Shown in pieces: positions 1 through 11,952 of a stretch of 64,000 bases of DNA (the stretch's first letter is position 1; every line of letters begins with the position of its first letter). The notes below the pieces were generated by a model, which made no database searches, had not been told where the DNA came from, and saw only the letters and a list, made by a program, of their open reading frames with translations. The stretch lies in contig JAXRKP010000413.1 of assembly GCA_037039925.1 (NCBI GenBank), forward strand, positions 90,001 through 154,000. Direction: 5' to 3'. The position numbers and the translations under genes were made by a program. Source of the DNA: Doris montereyensis. Lineage: Eukaryota; Mollusca; Gastropoda; Nudibranchia; Dorididae.

Positions 1-704
1 AAAAGCACCAAACCACATATCAAGATGCTCGGCATAAGCACTGACTTGTACTGAAGGAACATTACCATTGACCAATCCCGTACTTGGCTTGATTGCCCAG
101 TGTTCAAAAGGTGGAAGTCTGGAATTCTTTTCCAGAAGCTGCATATATTGTGAGATTAGTCGCTCCACTGGGTCACGGAGCAGAAGCACGAGTTTCATGT
201 TCCTATTGAACACGCTTATCCTGAAAGCACATGTGGGATTCTGAAAGTAATCTGGGCTCTTTTCTACAGTTATTTGTTCTTCTTTGGAATATGGCATTTG
301 TTGGATGTACCATGAAGGACCTCTAGAATAAAGATCGTCGTTATTAAAGAAATCAATCTCTGTACTCGCTGCCACGACGTTAGGATGAAATTTAAGATAT
401 TCTAACATAGCTCTTGTGCCACATTTCGAAACCCCGAAAATAATGCAGCTCGGCGCCCTTTTTTCTCCTCTCCAAACCAGAGAGTCATTTTCGTTTTCTA
501 AATAACTATTAAATAATATGTAACTTCCGTTGTTACCAGATACAAAAAAGCAAACTTCAGAAATAAACTATAATTTGAAGCCACATATCCGTGAATACAA
601 AATACTATGAGAGTTACCATAATAGACGACATGATTAATTTGAGGCCAAGAATTCGCCGTAAAGTCAGGGAAGCCAATTGGGGGACACACCGAGGATGAG
701 CCAT
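1..704 (-). CDS. heparan sulfate glucosamine 3-O-sulfotransferase, 5' part, runs off left edge
   Basis: This enzyme moves sulfate from PAPS to the 3-OH of glucosamine in heparan sulfate, in the Golgi lumen. The reading frame is open without a stop from about 567 down to base 1 and continues outside the window. It carries the 5'-phosphosulfate loop GVSKCGTRAM (near 450-390), then EIDFF, whose Glu matches the catalytic base of 3-OSTs, then VEKSPDYF, and the 3'-phosphate motif LRDPVERLIS (near 180-150). This order and spacing match the 3-OST family. That frame has a stop near 568 and no Met before GTRAM. An ATG at 702-704 in another frame opens a short basic stretch followed by a hydrophobic segment (MSSIMVTLIVFCIHGYVASN), as expected for a type II Golgi anchor. 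A one-base change in the T6 run (544-549 on the plus strand) would join the two. An upstream exon is the alternative. Family call sure; start and subtype not. Confidence 0.9.
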
Positions 705-2185
705 GGAGTTCCTGTTATCCTTTCCTTTGCCGTTGTCGCTTTTTTTGCAATACAATCCAGTGCGCGAATCAATTTACTAGAGGTCCGCATTATACCACTG
801 AACTTGGAACTGGGTGATTACATCTCCACGGGAATTTTCGCAGGGTACATCTCGTCCATTTTGGTCTTCTCCAAGTTGAATGAAACAAAACAATCTGAAA
901 AAAGACGCAGGATCAATATCAATTTTGGAATTCACAAGAGCAAATGATTGAAACGATACGTCAGATTAAGATCAATTTGCACCAAAGCTCATTATCTCTT
1001 GATGATAATCAATTCAAATTTTATTAAAGTAAATATACAGAATCACGATTGCCATACCGGTACTATTTTGGCTTAGTTGTATAGCACAGTGCATGTAAGA
1101 CCACACAGAAGACACTGTGGGGGATCTTTTGGACCTCATGAAGTCTTGTAGGTACCGTATATGACAACGAAGAAAGTATACACCTCGAGCCTTATAAAAT
1201 TAAAATCCCAAACTTCAGGGACTGAACCTTATCAAATAACGCATTTTGGGAACCTAAACGAGACCATGCTTTACAATGTCGTTGGAATCCAATGTCATAA
1301 CGCCAGGAATCACAGCTTGAGATCAAGCTCTATCGAACACTAAAACTTGCAAAAGAAATTGCTTAGGCTTGCATTGATTCGACAAAGTCTTTTAGTTCAG
1401 AGTATCATCTCCCTGGATGCAACACCATTGGAGCCATCTTACTAAGAACGATGCCATAATTTAATATGATGGTAACTATCCTATAATATCAGATAGGTTT
1501 GGCGAACGCCTGATCGATTGTTATATGTTATTACCAATATCATTCAAATAAAGAAATCGAACATATTATTAACAACATGCTGAGTGTATCTAAACCACAT
1601 ATATTTCAAACAAACTCGATTGCCACATAACATGTTCCTTATGTAGCTTATATCGCATGGAGGGAGAATAGTAGGCATGCTTTATGAGCCAAATCAAGTA
1701 TAAAATCATGACACTAAAAATCAGACTCTAATTGAAAGGTAAGTAACACAAGCTCTTATGATTTATCTAAAAGTGTCCAAGCCATTTAGACAAATTTGAA
1801 ACTAGAAAGGCTGCGTTCTAAAAGAAATAGATTATTACTTCATCATCACCGTTTGTTTCGTAGCTTGCGTAGCCATAGTTAAGTCAATTTCTAAGCAGAA
1901 TACAAGATGCACATTGTACGAAACTAAAAGGCATTAATTATTCCATCTCATTTGAAGTCCGGTAACAATGAGTTCGTTACGAGAATACGCAAGCCAACAA
2001 AGAGTACTCACATAGCCACTGGACAGACGCATGAGCACGTTGTTTTAAATGAAACGGAGACCATGATGAGCAGAGAATAGGGGGACATTTGCGATCGATG
2101 TCGTGTCGTAAAATATGTTAACGAGACCCATATGAAGAGCTTTCCTCGACGTACCATGAGCTGAAGTAAATTGTCTAATACGCAA

Positions 2186-2188
<3 letters not shown>
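705..2188. other. intergenic, nothing recognised
   Basis: Upstream flank of the minus-strand sulfotransferase. Short open frames here show no family motif. No repeat longer than a few units is seen. Confidence 0.5.
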
Positions 2189-2231
<43 letters not shown>

Positions 2232-2275
2232 TTGTGTGTGTGTGTCAGTGTGTGTGTTTGTGTGCTTGCGTGCAC
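2189..2275. repeat. (TG)n microsatellite
   Basis: A pure TG run from 2189 to 2221 is followed by TG/CG and TTTG-interrupted TG sequence. The short open frame across it on the minus strand is only the repeat read as Thr-His. Confidence 0.95.
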
Positions 2276-3236
2276 TTATGTTCATGACCATGTATGGTTA
2301 AAAGATATAGATTTACTATAAACACTGAATAAAGTGGTCATGGAAACTCTTCGATGGGAACGACTGAACTCAAGTTTCAAAATGGTGAGTGATATTAAGA
2401 AAACTTTAACATACAGCAGTGACTGAACTACTATCATGAACGAGATAACGTTCAGACACACTAAACGAATGAAGTAAATTAGACTGAAATTATCTTGGAC
2501 GGAATATCACGACTTATTCAACAAATTTACTATAGTTTGTCAAATATCTATTGTGCAAATTTTCACACGAATTTCTCGAAAACCTTTCCTTGTATCCAAT
2601 TTATTTTTGTATAAAGCAGACTTACGCCTTTTTAAACAAAACTCAATTTTCTTTTGTCAAAGCAAATAAACGAGTATTATCGAATTGCCCTCTTTTGTGT
2701 ATATTATAAATATATTTACGATTAAATTGTAATGACCAGCATACAAGCAGTTTTACATGGTCTCTTTACAGCCAAGCCTGTCGAAACATGAATATAAATT
2801 ATTGACGTTCCACCTTGCCTGTTGAGTTGTTAAAACAACTCACGAGGTGGGGATATGCACAATGTTTACGAATTCGGAGGTCTCAAGCAGGTCATTTTGA
2901 AGGTCATTATTGTTACCAATTACGAATTGGTGAATTGTCTTTCCACTGAGTGCACATTATGGACAAAAGTCTACAATGCACGCAATGTTGTTATTCTTAA
3001 CGGTCAGAACAATAGATGCTGTAAAATCATAAAAAGTTGAGGCACAAAAACTTAAAACGCCACTTGGAAAACCCCTAGGACAATGAAAAAAATTCAATCC
3101 GTTGTCAATGAATATCTTCGAGGATCTTGAGAATCAAACGGCAGGAGAGTTAGAAATGAAAAACTATGGGCAAGAACAGGAATGGAAACCATTGAAAACA
3201 CTCTTGGGATAAGAAGGTGGAGACGGATTGGAAATG
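2276..3236. other. intergenic, nothing recognised
   Basis: AT-rich sequence with no coding pattern or repeat that I can support. Confidence 0.5.
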
Positions 3237-3712
<476 letters not shown>

Positions 3713-4062
3713 TATTTTATGTATACTGTTTTACTTATATTTTAGTTCAGTATGAAATTCTGTGATATTAATTAGGCGGTTGATGGGTACTACTGGTATT
3801 ACTGGTAAGTCCTACTGTCATCTTATCTTTCTTGCATCTTTTTTCATAATCATCCTTTATGACATAACCTGTGATAGCTGCTTACCATTTACTGGGATGG
3901 TTTCAATCAATCAATTTTGTGACATTCGTGTTTATATGTTAACTTTATAATTCAAAGTTGACTTCATAATTTATAGCTGGTGAGGTAGTTAACTGTTAAT
4001 ATTAATATGCATTTGTTTGGGGTTTTTTTGTTTTCTTCATTTTACTTTTTAAATTTGTTTAG

Positions 4063-7000
4063 GATGAGCCAATTGAAGAAAGTCATGAAGAAAGCAATGC
4101 AGAGATGGATAACTTAACTGCAACAGATTTTTCTGATGTTACACATGATGATGACATGGACACAAGCTTTGTTCCAGATTCAAATTCTGATTCAAGCTCA
4201 GTGGGTAATAAGACTACAGCTGGTCGTATTATTAATGTGTGTCCTTTCCATAGGTAAACAGAAACATGTGAAATGTGTCAGTTGTCACAGGAGTGGTTAC
4301 CGGATTATTGTAGTTTTGTAAATTTGTTTTTATACGGTTAATCAATGCTCTTTTACTGTCTGGAAAGGGCACAAGTTTTAATCACATTCTAAAATGTTAT
4401 CATTAAAATGTGAAGATCATAATGTCATGTGGAAGCATGAAAGGTAAGGGGGAGCAGGCAGCTCTGTTTGGCCCACAGCCATGCAGGATTGCTTTTGAAA
4501 TCCGTTTCTTTGGTTTTCTTATGCTCCCTATCCTTAATTTGGTAGGATGAAATGAGTAGGCCTACCAAGTCCTATCGGAGATGGGCTATAATATGGGAGG
4601 TCCAATGTGTTTTACGCATGTGAAAGAACCTGTGGCTGTTTCCAAGGCAGTCTTGGAAATAGCCCTGAGAGCATCAAAACTATGGAAAAGGGGTAAAATC
4701 AGTACATCTATTATCGACCAGTCGAGACGTAGAGTGTTTGCAATGCAACCAGTGGACCTCATGTTCAAGTCCCAGATAATTGAAAAATGGACTTTTTGTC
4801 TGCTGAATACCCCTACTATTCAAGTTCAGTGCTGTCTCATCTCATTGGAGAGTGATGTAGAAAAGGAGACTCCAGGTATAAAAGATCTTACAATTGGCTA
4901 TTTTAGAGCAGTTTAAACGAAGTTGAAATTGCTACCAAAAACTTCCAGATCATCTTCATGGTAGAAATAGATAAAATCAATAAAACGTATGTCATACTTA
5001 AGTTCTATTTTCTACTTCCTTATGCATGTTCAATATGTAATTTCTATTCACAGGGTGAACGATATTATGGAGAAAGTCAAGGAGAATGCAGTGTTGAGAT
5101 GGATGACCCAGACAAAAGCGATGTTAAATCAATAATTATACCTGTTGCTACTGCACAATAGGATACATTTGATCAATCCAGTATAAATGCAAATAGTCAT
5201 TGTAGTGGTACCAAGATGAACAAAGTCAAAGTTATGAAACACCACAACAAGGATTGTGGTAGAAAATGGGACAAAAAACATAGCTGCCTTTATTGTGATA
5301 AAATGTATGCAAAAATGGCAAGACATTTAGAACAAAAGCATAAGAATGAGTTAGAAGTAGCAAAAAGCCCAAGCCCTTAAAAAGGGGTCTAAAGAAAGGA
5401 AAAGACAGTTTTTGAACATCTTTGCTTCACAGAGGTGACTTTAAGCATAATAAATCTATTACTTCAAAAACAGCAGGCCTTCTGATTCCTGCTCGGAGAC
5501 AGCAAAATGAGGGTAGTTTTGATGATTTTACAACTTGTGAAAGATGTCTAGGACTGTTCCTAAAAAGGATTTGTGGCGTCATAGAAAAAAATGTCCCAAA
5601 CTTGCCAGTGAGGAGTTAAAACGTACAAAAAATCATAATCTTCTTTTAACTTCAATTGGAGAGACACATGGTTCTGGCTTCGAGAAAATACTTGACAGTA
5701 TGGCCTCTGATAAAATCTCATTGATCTGCCGACAAGATTTGACAATAATTACATTTGGAAAAAATTTATTTGCAAAATTCATTGATCAACCTCATCAATT
5801 TCAATATGTCAGACAAAAAATGCGTGAAATTGCACGCGTTTTGAATGAGTTTAGAAATTTAACAGGCCTAGAAAATCTATCAGAATGTCTAGATCAACTA
5901 CAGTTTGCTAACATAATAACAGTCATAAAAATCGTAGCTAAATTCAATTCTGATACAGGAGATTATGAAATACCATCTTTAGCTTTGAAACTGGGACATT
6001 CACTTAGACAATGTGCAGACATTTTTGAAATCAAAGGCGTTACAAACAGGAAATGACAGTCTTGAAAAGCAAGCAGAGGGTTTCATCAAACTGTACATGT
6101 CTGATTGGTCTCATCAAATTTCATCAAGAGCCCTCAATACACTTCACAAAAGAAAATTCAATGTTACTAGAAGACTGCCTCTGGCAAAAGATGTTCAGAA
6201 TCTGTACAAGTTCTTAGAATCAAAATCTAAAGTGGCAAGCAAAGCATTGCAAGAAAATCCACTCCCGCTGCATGGAAAAACCTTGCTGAAGTAAGCCTGG
6301 CACAACTTGTTTTATTCAACAGACGACGAGGCGGAGAGATGCAACGAATGACTAGAAAATTATGAAAATGGACTTGTCTCAGGAAAATCTTTGCAGGGAG
6401 AAATAATGCAAAGTTTAAGTAGTTTTGAACGAGAACTAGCGAAGCGACTCGCGAGAGTAGAAATTGGGGTAAGAGAGGAAGACGCGTGCCTGTCCTTTTG
6501 ACAGAAAGTCAGAGAGAAAATGTTCAATTGCTTCTTGATCATAGGGATGCAAGTGGTCTTGGGGAAAACATATATGTTTTTGGCAGACTTTGTGATACTA
6601 AAACCTCACTTAGAACATCAGATATTTTGAGAAAATTTGCCAATGAGTGTGGAGCAAATAAACCTGACTTATTGACATCAACAGCACTCCGTAAACATAT
6701 TGGTACAATATGCCAACTACTGAATTTGAAGGAAAACGAATTGGAGGCTTTAGCAACATTCATGGGTCATGATAAATCTGTCCATAAAGAATATTATCGC
6801 TTACCCGAAGACACAATGCAGCTTGCTAAAGTTAGTAAAATTCTTTTGCAGTTGGAAAAGGAAAAATTGACAGATGTAAAGGAAAGACTTTGGATGATAT
6901 TGAGTTGGCAGAGGATGATACTATAGGAGAGGATGAATTGAGTGATGAGGATGATAATGATGCCAGTATCAGTGCTGGTAAGAATTATTGTGGAAATAAA

Positions 7001-7312
7001 GATGTTCAACATGATTTGCTGAATGAGAAAAAGTCACAAATATGTGAGAAGGAGGTTTTGTCAAATCGGGTTCAAAAGCCACCATGTTCAATGTTACCTT
7101 GCAAAATTGACCAAATTTCAGAGGAAAGAGTGGTGTGAAGAAAAAAGGGAGCAGTACAAAGTGAATTAGGAAAATATTTTTGTTTGAATAGACTGCCAGG
7201 AAAATTTGAAATTGAACAAGCAATGAGAATGAAACCAGTGTTAGCCAGCAGGCCTTGGAAGCAGATAAAATACTATATTAAAAATGTCCAGAATAAATAC
7301 GCAAAGGTGTGA
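4063..7312 (+). pseudogene. zinc-finger tyrosine-recombinase protein (Crypton-like), frame-broken
   Basis: I see a 5' acidic exon (4063 to about 4204, acceptor after TTTGTTTAG, possible donor GTAATA), then a main exon from 5054 (acceptor TATTCACAG). The main exon codes a C2H2 finger (HSCLYCDKMY with RHLEQKH, near 5280-5340) and a second C-x2-C ... H-x3-C finger (CERCLGLF with WRHRKKCP, near 5535-5600). A long helical core follows, then a phage-integrase-type fold: the first Arg box FNRRRGGEMQRM (near 6315-6350), the beta-hairpin lysine region KRGRRVPVLL (near 6475), the second Arg box LRKHIGT (near 6690) and the His-Tyr box FMGHDKSVHKEYYRL (near 6763-6805). The C-terminus is acidic and ends in WKQIKYYIKN (near 7256). 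One stop (5159-5161) and about eight one-base frame changes, mostly at A or T runs, break it. It may be a Crypton-type DNA transposon, a domesticated recombinase, or a real gene with assembly errors. The exact family name is not certain. Confidence 0.7.
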
Positions 7313-7550
7313 ATAGGGTACATCCCAATTTAAACAAAGTTGCAGTTTGATAATCAAGGCACCTGTAAGTTTGTTTGGTTTAAAATTGAAGAAAACAAGT
7401 CTTATCCTTCATACTTCATGTCTTATATAGGCCTATAGTAAATCCACAACCAATCAATATTGCATAAGTTTCATTATACATTATTATCTTTGTTCGTTTT
7501 TAATTCATGTGTCCTCAGTCATGAACCATTTTTGGTAATGTAGGTAAAAC

Positions 7551-7678
<128 letters not shown>

Positions 7679-7767
7679 TTGTAAAAATAAGAGCATAACC
7701 CAAGTAACAGTAACAGTACATGTATCTCTATATTATAATTATTTCTTTGCATGTAAATGTCCTTGAT

Positions 7768-7868
7768 GAAGTAGTATTGGTGGTGTTGGGAGAAGTAATA
7801 GTAGTGGTAGTTCTGATAGTTGTAACAGTGTTAGTAGTAATAGCTATAGTAGTACGGTAGTGATGATG
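7768..7868. repeat. imperfect (AGT)n trinucleotide tract
   Basis: AGT, GGT and AAT triplets dominate. It belongs to the same class as the longer ACT/AGT tracts at 35504, 42882 and 50397. Confidence 0.7.
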
Positions 7869-8039
7869 GTGGTAGGGTGTTGGTCGTAGAAACAGTAGCA
7901 CAAATACTGTAGTATCTTGGTTTTCATGTATGATTATCATTTTCAATTCTGGAATCAGTTTTAATCTATGTAAAATGTAATATCATATATTATTGTCATT
8001 GCTTTTCATTGTCTATGTATTGTTTTATCATAAAGGGCT

Positions 8040-8101
8040 CAATGTAAGACAGATTGAAGGCCTATTTGACTCTCCTTCAAATAAAGATCAATCAATCAAT
8101 C
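8040..8101 (+). repeat. possible retroelement 3' tail ending in (ATCA)n
   Basis: The sequence ends TTCAAATAAAGATCAATCAATCAAT, a polyadenylation-like AATAAA followed by a tetranucleotide tail. This is how many SINE and LINE copies end. No body is recognised upstream, so this is tentative. Confidence 0.3.
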
Positions 8102-8587
8102 TCTCTGCTATAGTTTGAATGAATCATATTAGATTACAAAAGTGCATGTTGTCATACTGAAAACATCAATTTAATTTTGCAAATTACAGCTAGAAAAGAA
8201 GGTTTTCAAAGTATGATAGGCTAAGAGTTTGAAGAACAGAAATGAAATATTCATAAAGCGTAAATGAGGATAACAATATACATGTACATGTAAGTTGTAA
8301 CCTACTGGTAATTCTAAAGAAGTTTTTATCTTCATTTTTTCCCTGGCTCAATTAAAGTGATTGCCAGTTCATATTTGTCACATCTGTGCATATTATGAAA
8401 GATCTTTTGGACTTTTGTCTACTGTCAGCCCTGGCGGGTTCCTTTTGAAGTAAATAAACCCTGTCCACTGTCCACCATGATGGTGATCTCAGGGTGTCAG
8501 TCCTGGTGGGTAAATTCTACCACAAAGTCCCTAGCCCTATCATGAGTGAAACTAAGATCCTCTTATTATTACATTAACACATTAAGA

Positions 8588-8830
8588 TAAAAGCCTATAG
8601 AATTGGAGCTTATCTTGGTTTTTATTGTATGAAGCAGAAAAGGCGACGATAATCATTTCTGGACCAGATACTAGTCTGATGCAGGCTTTATACCCATTTG
8701 CACATGGGTCGAGTGAAGCATAAAGGTGTTAATTTTCTTGCTTACGGAAAAGACAACTTACTGGGTGAGATTCGAACCCCTAACTATGGGTACGTATTGA
8801 GCGCTTTAACAACATGGCTATCATTAAATT
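8588..8830 (-). mobile_element. tRNA-derived SINE
   Basis: Read on the minus strand it starts with a tRNA-like head holding a B box (GGGGTTCGAATC). The body shares TACCCATTTGCACATGGGT with the copies at 22427 and 39470. The head is decayed in its A box. Confidence 0.7.
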
Positions 8831-8954
8831 ACCTGAAGTTATTTATACAACAGTCTGGGCGAAATTAGAAATGCCCACAAAAGCCCAAAAAATCATAACC
8901 ATTAATTGACCCTTGGTTGATTACGGAAGTCTCAAATTCATTAGCGTTAGCATG

Positions 8955-9208
8955 ATGGTTTCAATTTTATTATTTCATTTATTCTTTTGTAAAAATGATA
9001 AATCCTAACAGTGTATGGAAAAATACCATTTGTTTAAGTGCAAGTCCCCATAATGAACGGGGAAGGGGCCAAGTCAACTTCAATCGCGTAATGTTTTCAA
9101 TAACATTTCATTGCATTTATTGCTTTGTAAAAACGATTGGTCCTCACAGAGTATGGAAAATACAATGTGTGTAAGTGCAAGTCCTCATAACGGAGGGGAG
9201 GGGCCAAG
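8955..9208. repeat. two tandem copies of a ~125-bp unit
   Basis: Copy 1 (about 8955-9078) and copy 2 (about 9085-9208) share the order TTTTGTAAAAA-GAT, GTATGGAAAA-TAC, AAGTGCAAGTCC-CATAA and GGGGCCAAGTC, with clear divergence between copies. Function unknown. Confidence 0.75.
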
Positions 9209-9461
9209 TCCTCACATATAATGCGGAAGATCTTAGTCCTCACAATGACGTCCTCCCAATGAAGGTCCAAAGTAAAGAAGTAAAAATAATTGTCACGTCT
9301 CTCCTATGTTAAATATTGATACATTCAACCACGAGCACCTTTCAGAGATGGTTAATCTTTGTTTTCAGTTTGGTTTTAATGTTTTGGTTTCATTCCAGAG
9401 CGTGGTCCCCATAAGTCATTGCCCGGGTTATGGTCCTCACGAGTCATGTCAGACAAGTATG

Positions 9462-9617
9462 TGTGGGTTTGTGTGTGTATGTGTGTATGTATCTATGGAT
9501 TGTATATTCATGGGTTTGTGTGTGTATGTGTGTATGCGTTTATGTGTTTTATATTCATGGGTTTTGTGTGTATGTGTGTATGCGTCTATGTGTTGTATAT
9601 TCATGGATTTGTGTGAT
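9462..9617. repeat. 46-47-bp minisatellite, about 3 copies
   Basis: The anchor ATATTCATGG recurs at 9504, 9551 and 9597, separated by TG/TATG-rich sequence. The overlapping Cys/Val-rich open frames are products of the repeat. Confidence 0.85.
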
Positions 9618-11945
9618 AGGTCTGTATGAAGAATCTTTTACTATTGAACTTTGTACCTTTTATCCAAACCAGTTTCATACCTTTAACATAAAACGTATAA
9701 TGAGCCCCAATAATGAGAGTTTTTATGCGTAAATTGTAATTTATGATATTAGCAGGGTGCCTTCTTAAAACGCTATGTTTCCTCCACTCATCCGTTACCA
9801 TCAATACATCCATCTTGGTGTGCACTTAGAGAGATTTGATCGTATTTATGTTCAAAGGAGATCATACCTCCTCACGTGTGGGATAGCAGTGTTTCATGGC
9901 CTGTGAATACCCTTGTAAATGTCTAGGTGATAATCGATTATAGGCCGTCAGAATGACAAATTTGTTGTAGCAGTGTTGTATTTTACACAATAATCAAGGA
10001 AGTGTTGTTATATTAAAAGAAGTACCTGAGATGAGAAGAAGAAGAAATTCGTCCATCCTTTTGCATCGTGATATCTAATCATTTTTACTATTTGAAATTT
10101 TAAGCTTGGTGGAGAAGGAGGGGGGGGGGGGCGGTTGCTTCTGAAACTTTAATTTTTCACTTTATATGTAATAAGAAAAGTGGTACACTTGCTATCTCCA
10201 TAGAAATATTTGTGTACAACAAAGGAAAAGAAATTTGACAGAAAATACTGTGAAAATGATTGGTTGGCATGGTTTCGGTCGCCATCTTAGATTTTATTTA
10301 AGTAAATAGTTTGATTTCAAAATATTTGCTGTTTACATACTAATCTTTGATCAAAATCGTTATGAACTAGCCATCTACATTTCTTAATCCTCTTATTTAT
10401 GATCTTATTGCATGCACTTTCTTTTTTAACTGATTTTCTGCGACTCTGATTGGGTTTGGTTATTTTCTAGTTCTTTCTTCGTTTGCTTTGAGCTATGATG
10501 ACATTACATGTGCCTCACCCGTTTATAGATGTATATGTAGGCTATGTCAGAGAAGAAATTTTAAATACATAATTTGTGGGCACGAGACCTTCGTCGTTTC
10601 TTCCCTCTCCGTTGGAATTAAATGCCGGTGATCAAATAGGTTTTTAAACAAGAACAAACAAAAAACAACCCACGAAACCATTTAAAGGTATATGTGGAAA
10701 AACGATCAATGTCACTTGTTTTCGCTTTTGAGAAGATCAAATTCTAAATTCTAAAATTTGATTATTTTACATTACTTGTATGGGGGGTTTTTTTAAGTAA
10801 CATAAATAGGGATTGTGATAGTTTTGTTGAGCTTTTTTTTTAACTTGAAACTTCGGGAGAATAAACTATGAGCCCCTGACAAAATAGGCAGGTTTATAAC
10901 TCAAAAACAATCAAATTGGACTTGCATCCTTCTTCTGTCGCCTTCGTTTGCAAGCCCATTTCCAGGATTGGAACCCCAACCTTTTGGCTTGCAAACCTTT
11001 ATGATTTCAATATTTCACGTGACCCCAATTTGCCACAAGCATGTACGCTTAGCATCATCTACATACGTGTGTATTCCCAAATCATACCTGTTTTCAGTCC
11101 CTTGATTTTCTTTTATTGCGTATGAAAGAATGTGTGTGTATCTGTGTGTGTGTGTGTGTGTGTGTGTTATCAAGCTTAGCCTCTATATGCTAACAATATA
11201 ATATTTCTTTATGGAGATAATAAAATTATCGTATGTCTTATTTGTTCAACTTTCAATGTCAGCTATAAGTCTATGTAAATATATGCTCCAAAGGGGTAAC
11301 AAACATTAAAAAAGTGAGTGACATAAAAAGACACGTTCTCTTGCTTCGTGCACGTATCAATTAAAGTCTAGATAATTCATTGAGCTAGAGTTTACATGCA
11401 CGTTTAAAAGGATAATGTGTAATCAATGCACTTCCATTAGGTCGTTTTATGAACGATATACAGTTACGATTAGTAATGCGAGCTGAAATTACATTACCAT
11501 CACAACATCCCTTCAAAGTTTTTATGTATTTTATTGAGGGTTACTGCCTTTCTCTGTCTATATATTTATTTGCTTGTTTGTTTTTTGTTATTAGTTAATG
11601 CTTCATTTTGGGTTTCTTCTTAGGGGAGTGAAGTTCAGTTTGAGGTGGGGGGGGGGGGGGTCTCCGTCTGATGCATCCACCAATAGAAACAAAATTAACA
11701 GTGGTTTTGCGTTCAAAACCGACAAGAGATTATAATATGTCACGTATTTCGATCTTTGTTATATATTATTATATTGCTATCCAGTGTGTAGAATACATAG
11801 AGACATCTGATAATAATACATATTTTGCATTGTATAGAGGCATCCGGAAATTCGCCCTCGATCTTTACGACAATTACGAACCTGTCTGCGGTATCTGTTT
11901 ACGACACAATGCATAGCCAAAAATCGACTCCCTTGATTCCATGAA
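9618..11945. other. intergenic region upstream of PDCD2 with simple tracts only
   Basis: It holds poly-G runs at 10120-10131 and 11647-11660 and a (TG)n tract at 11131-11168. I see no coding exon. The last few hundred bases should contain the PDCD2 promoter, but no TATA box is obvious. Confidence 0.5.
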
Positions 11946-11952
11946 AAAAAGG

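Noticed and set aside
678..947. Plus-strand 89-residue frame with a hydrophobic segment
   Set aside because: It lies opposite the sulfotransferase N-terminus and shows no family features of its own.
4581..4916. 111-residue open frame between the recombinase exons
   Set aside because: No motif, and it lies in the apparent intron. Probably chance.
5944..6040. Reading the recombinase region as several separate small genes
   Set aside because: Adjacent frames continue the same protein family across one-base shifts, so they are one broken gene.
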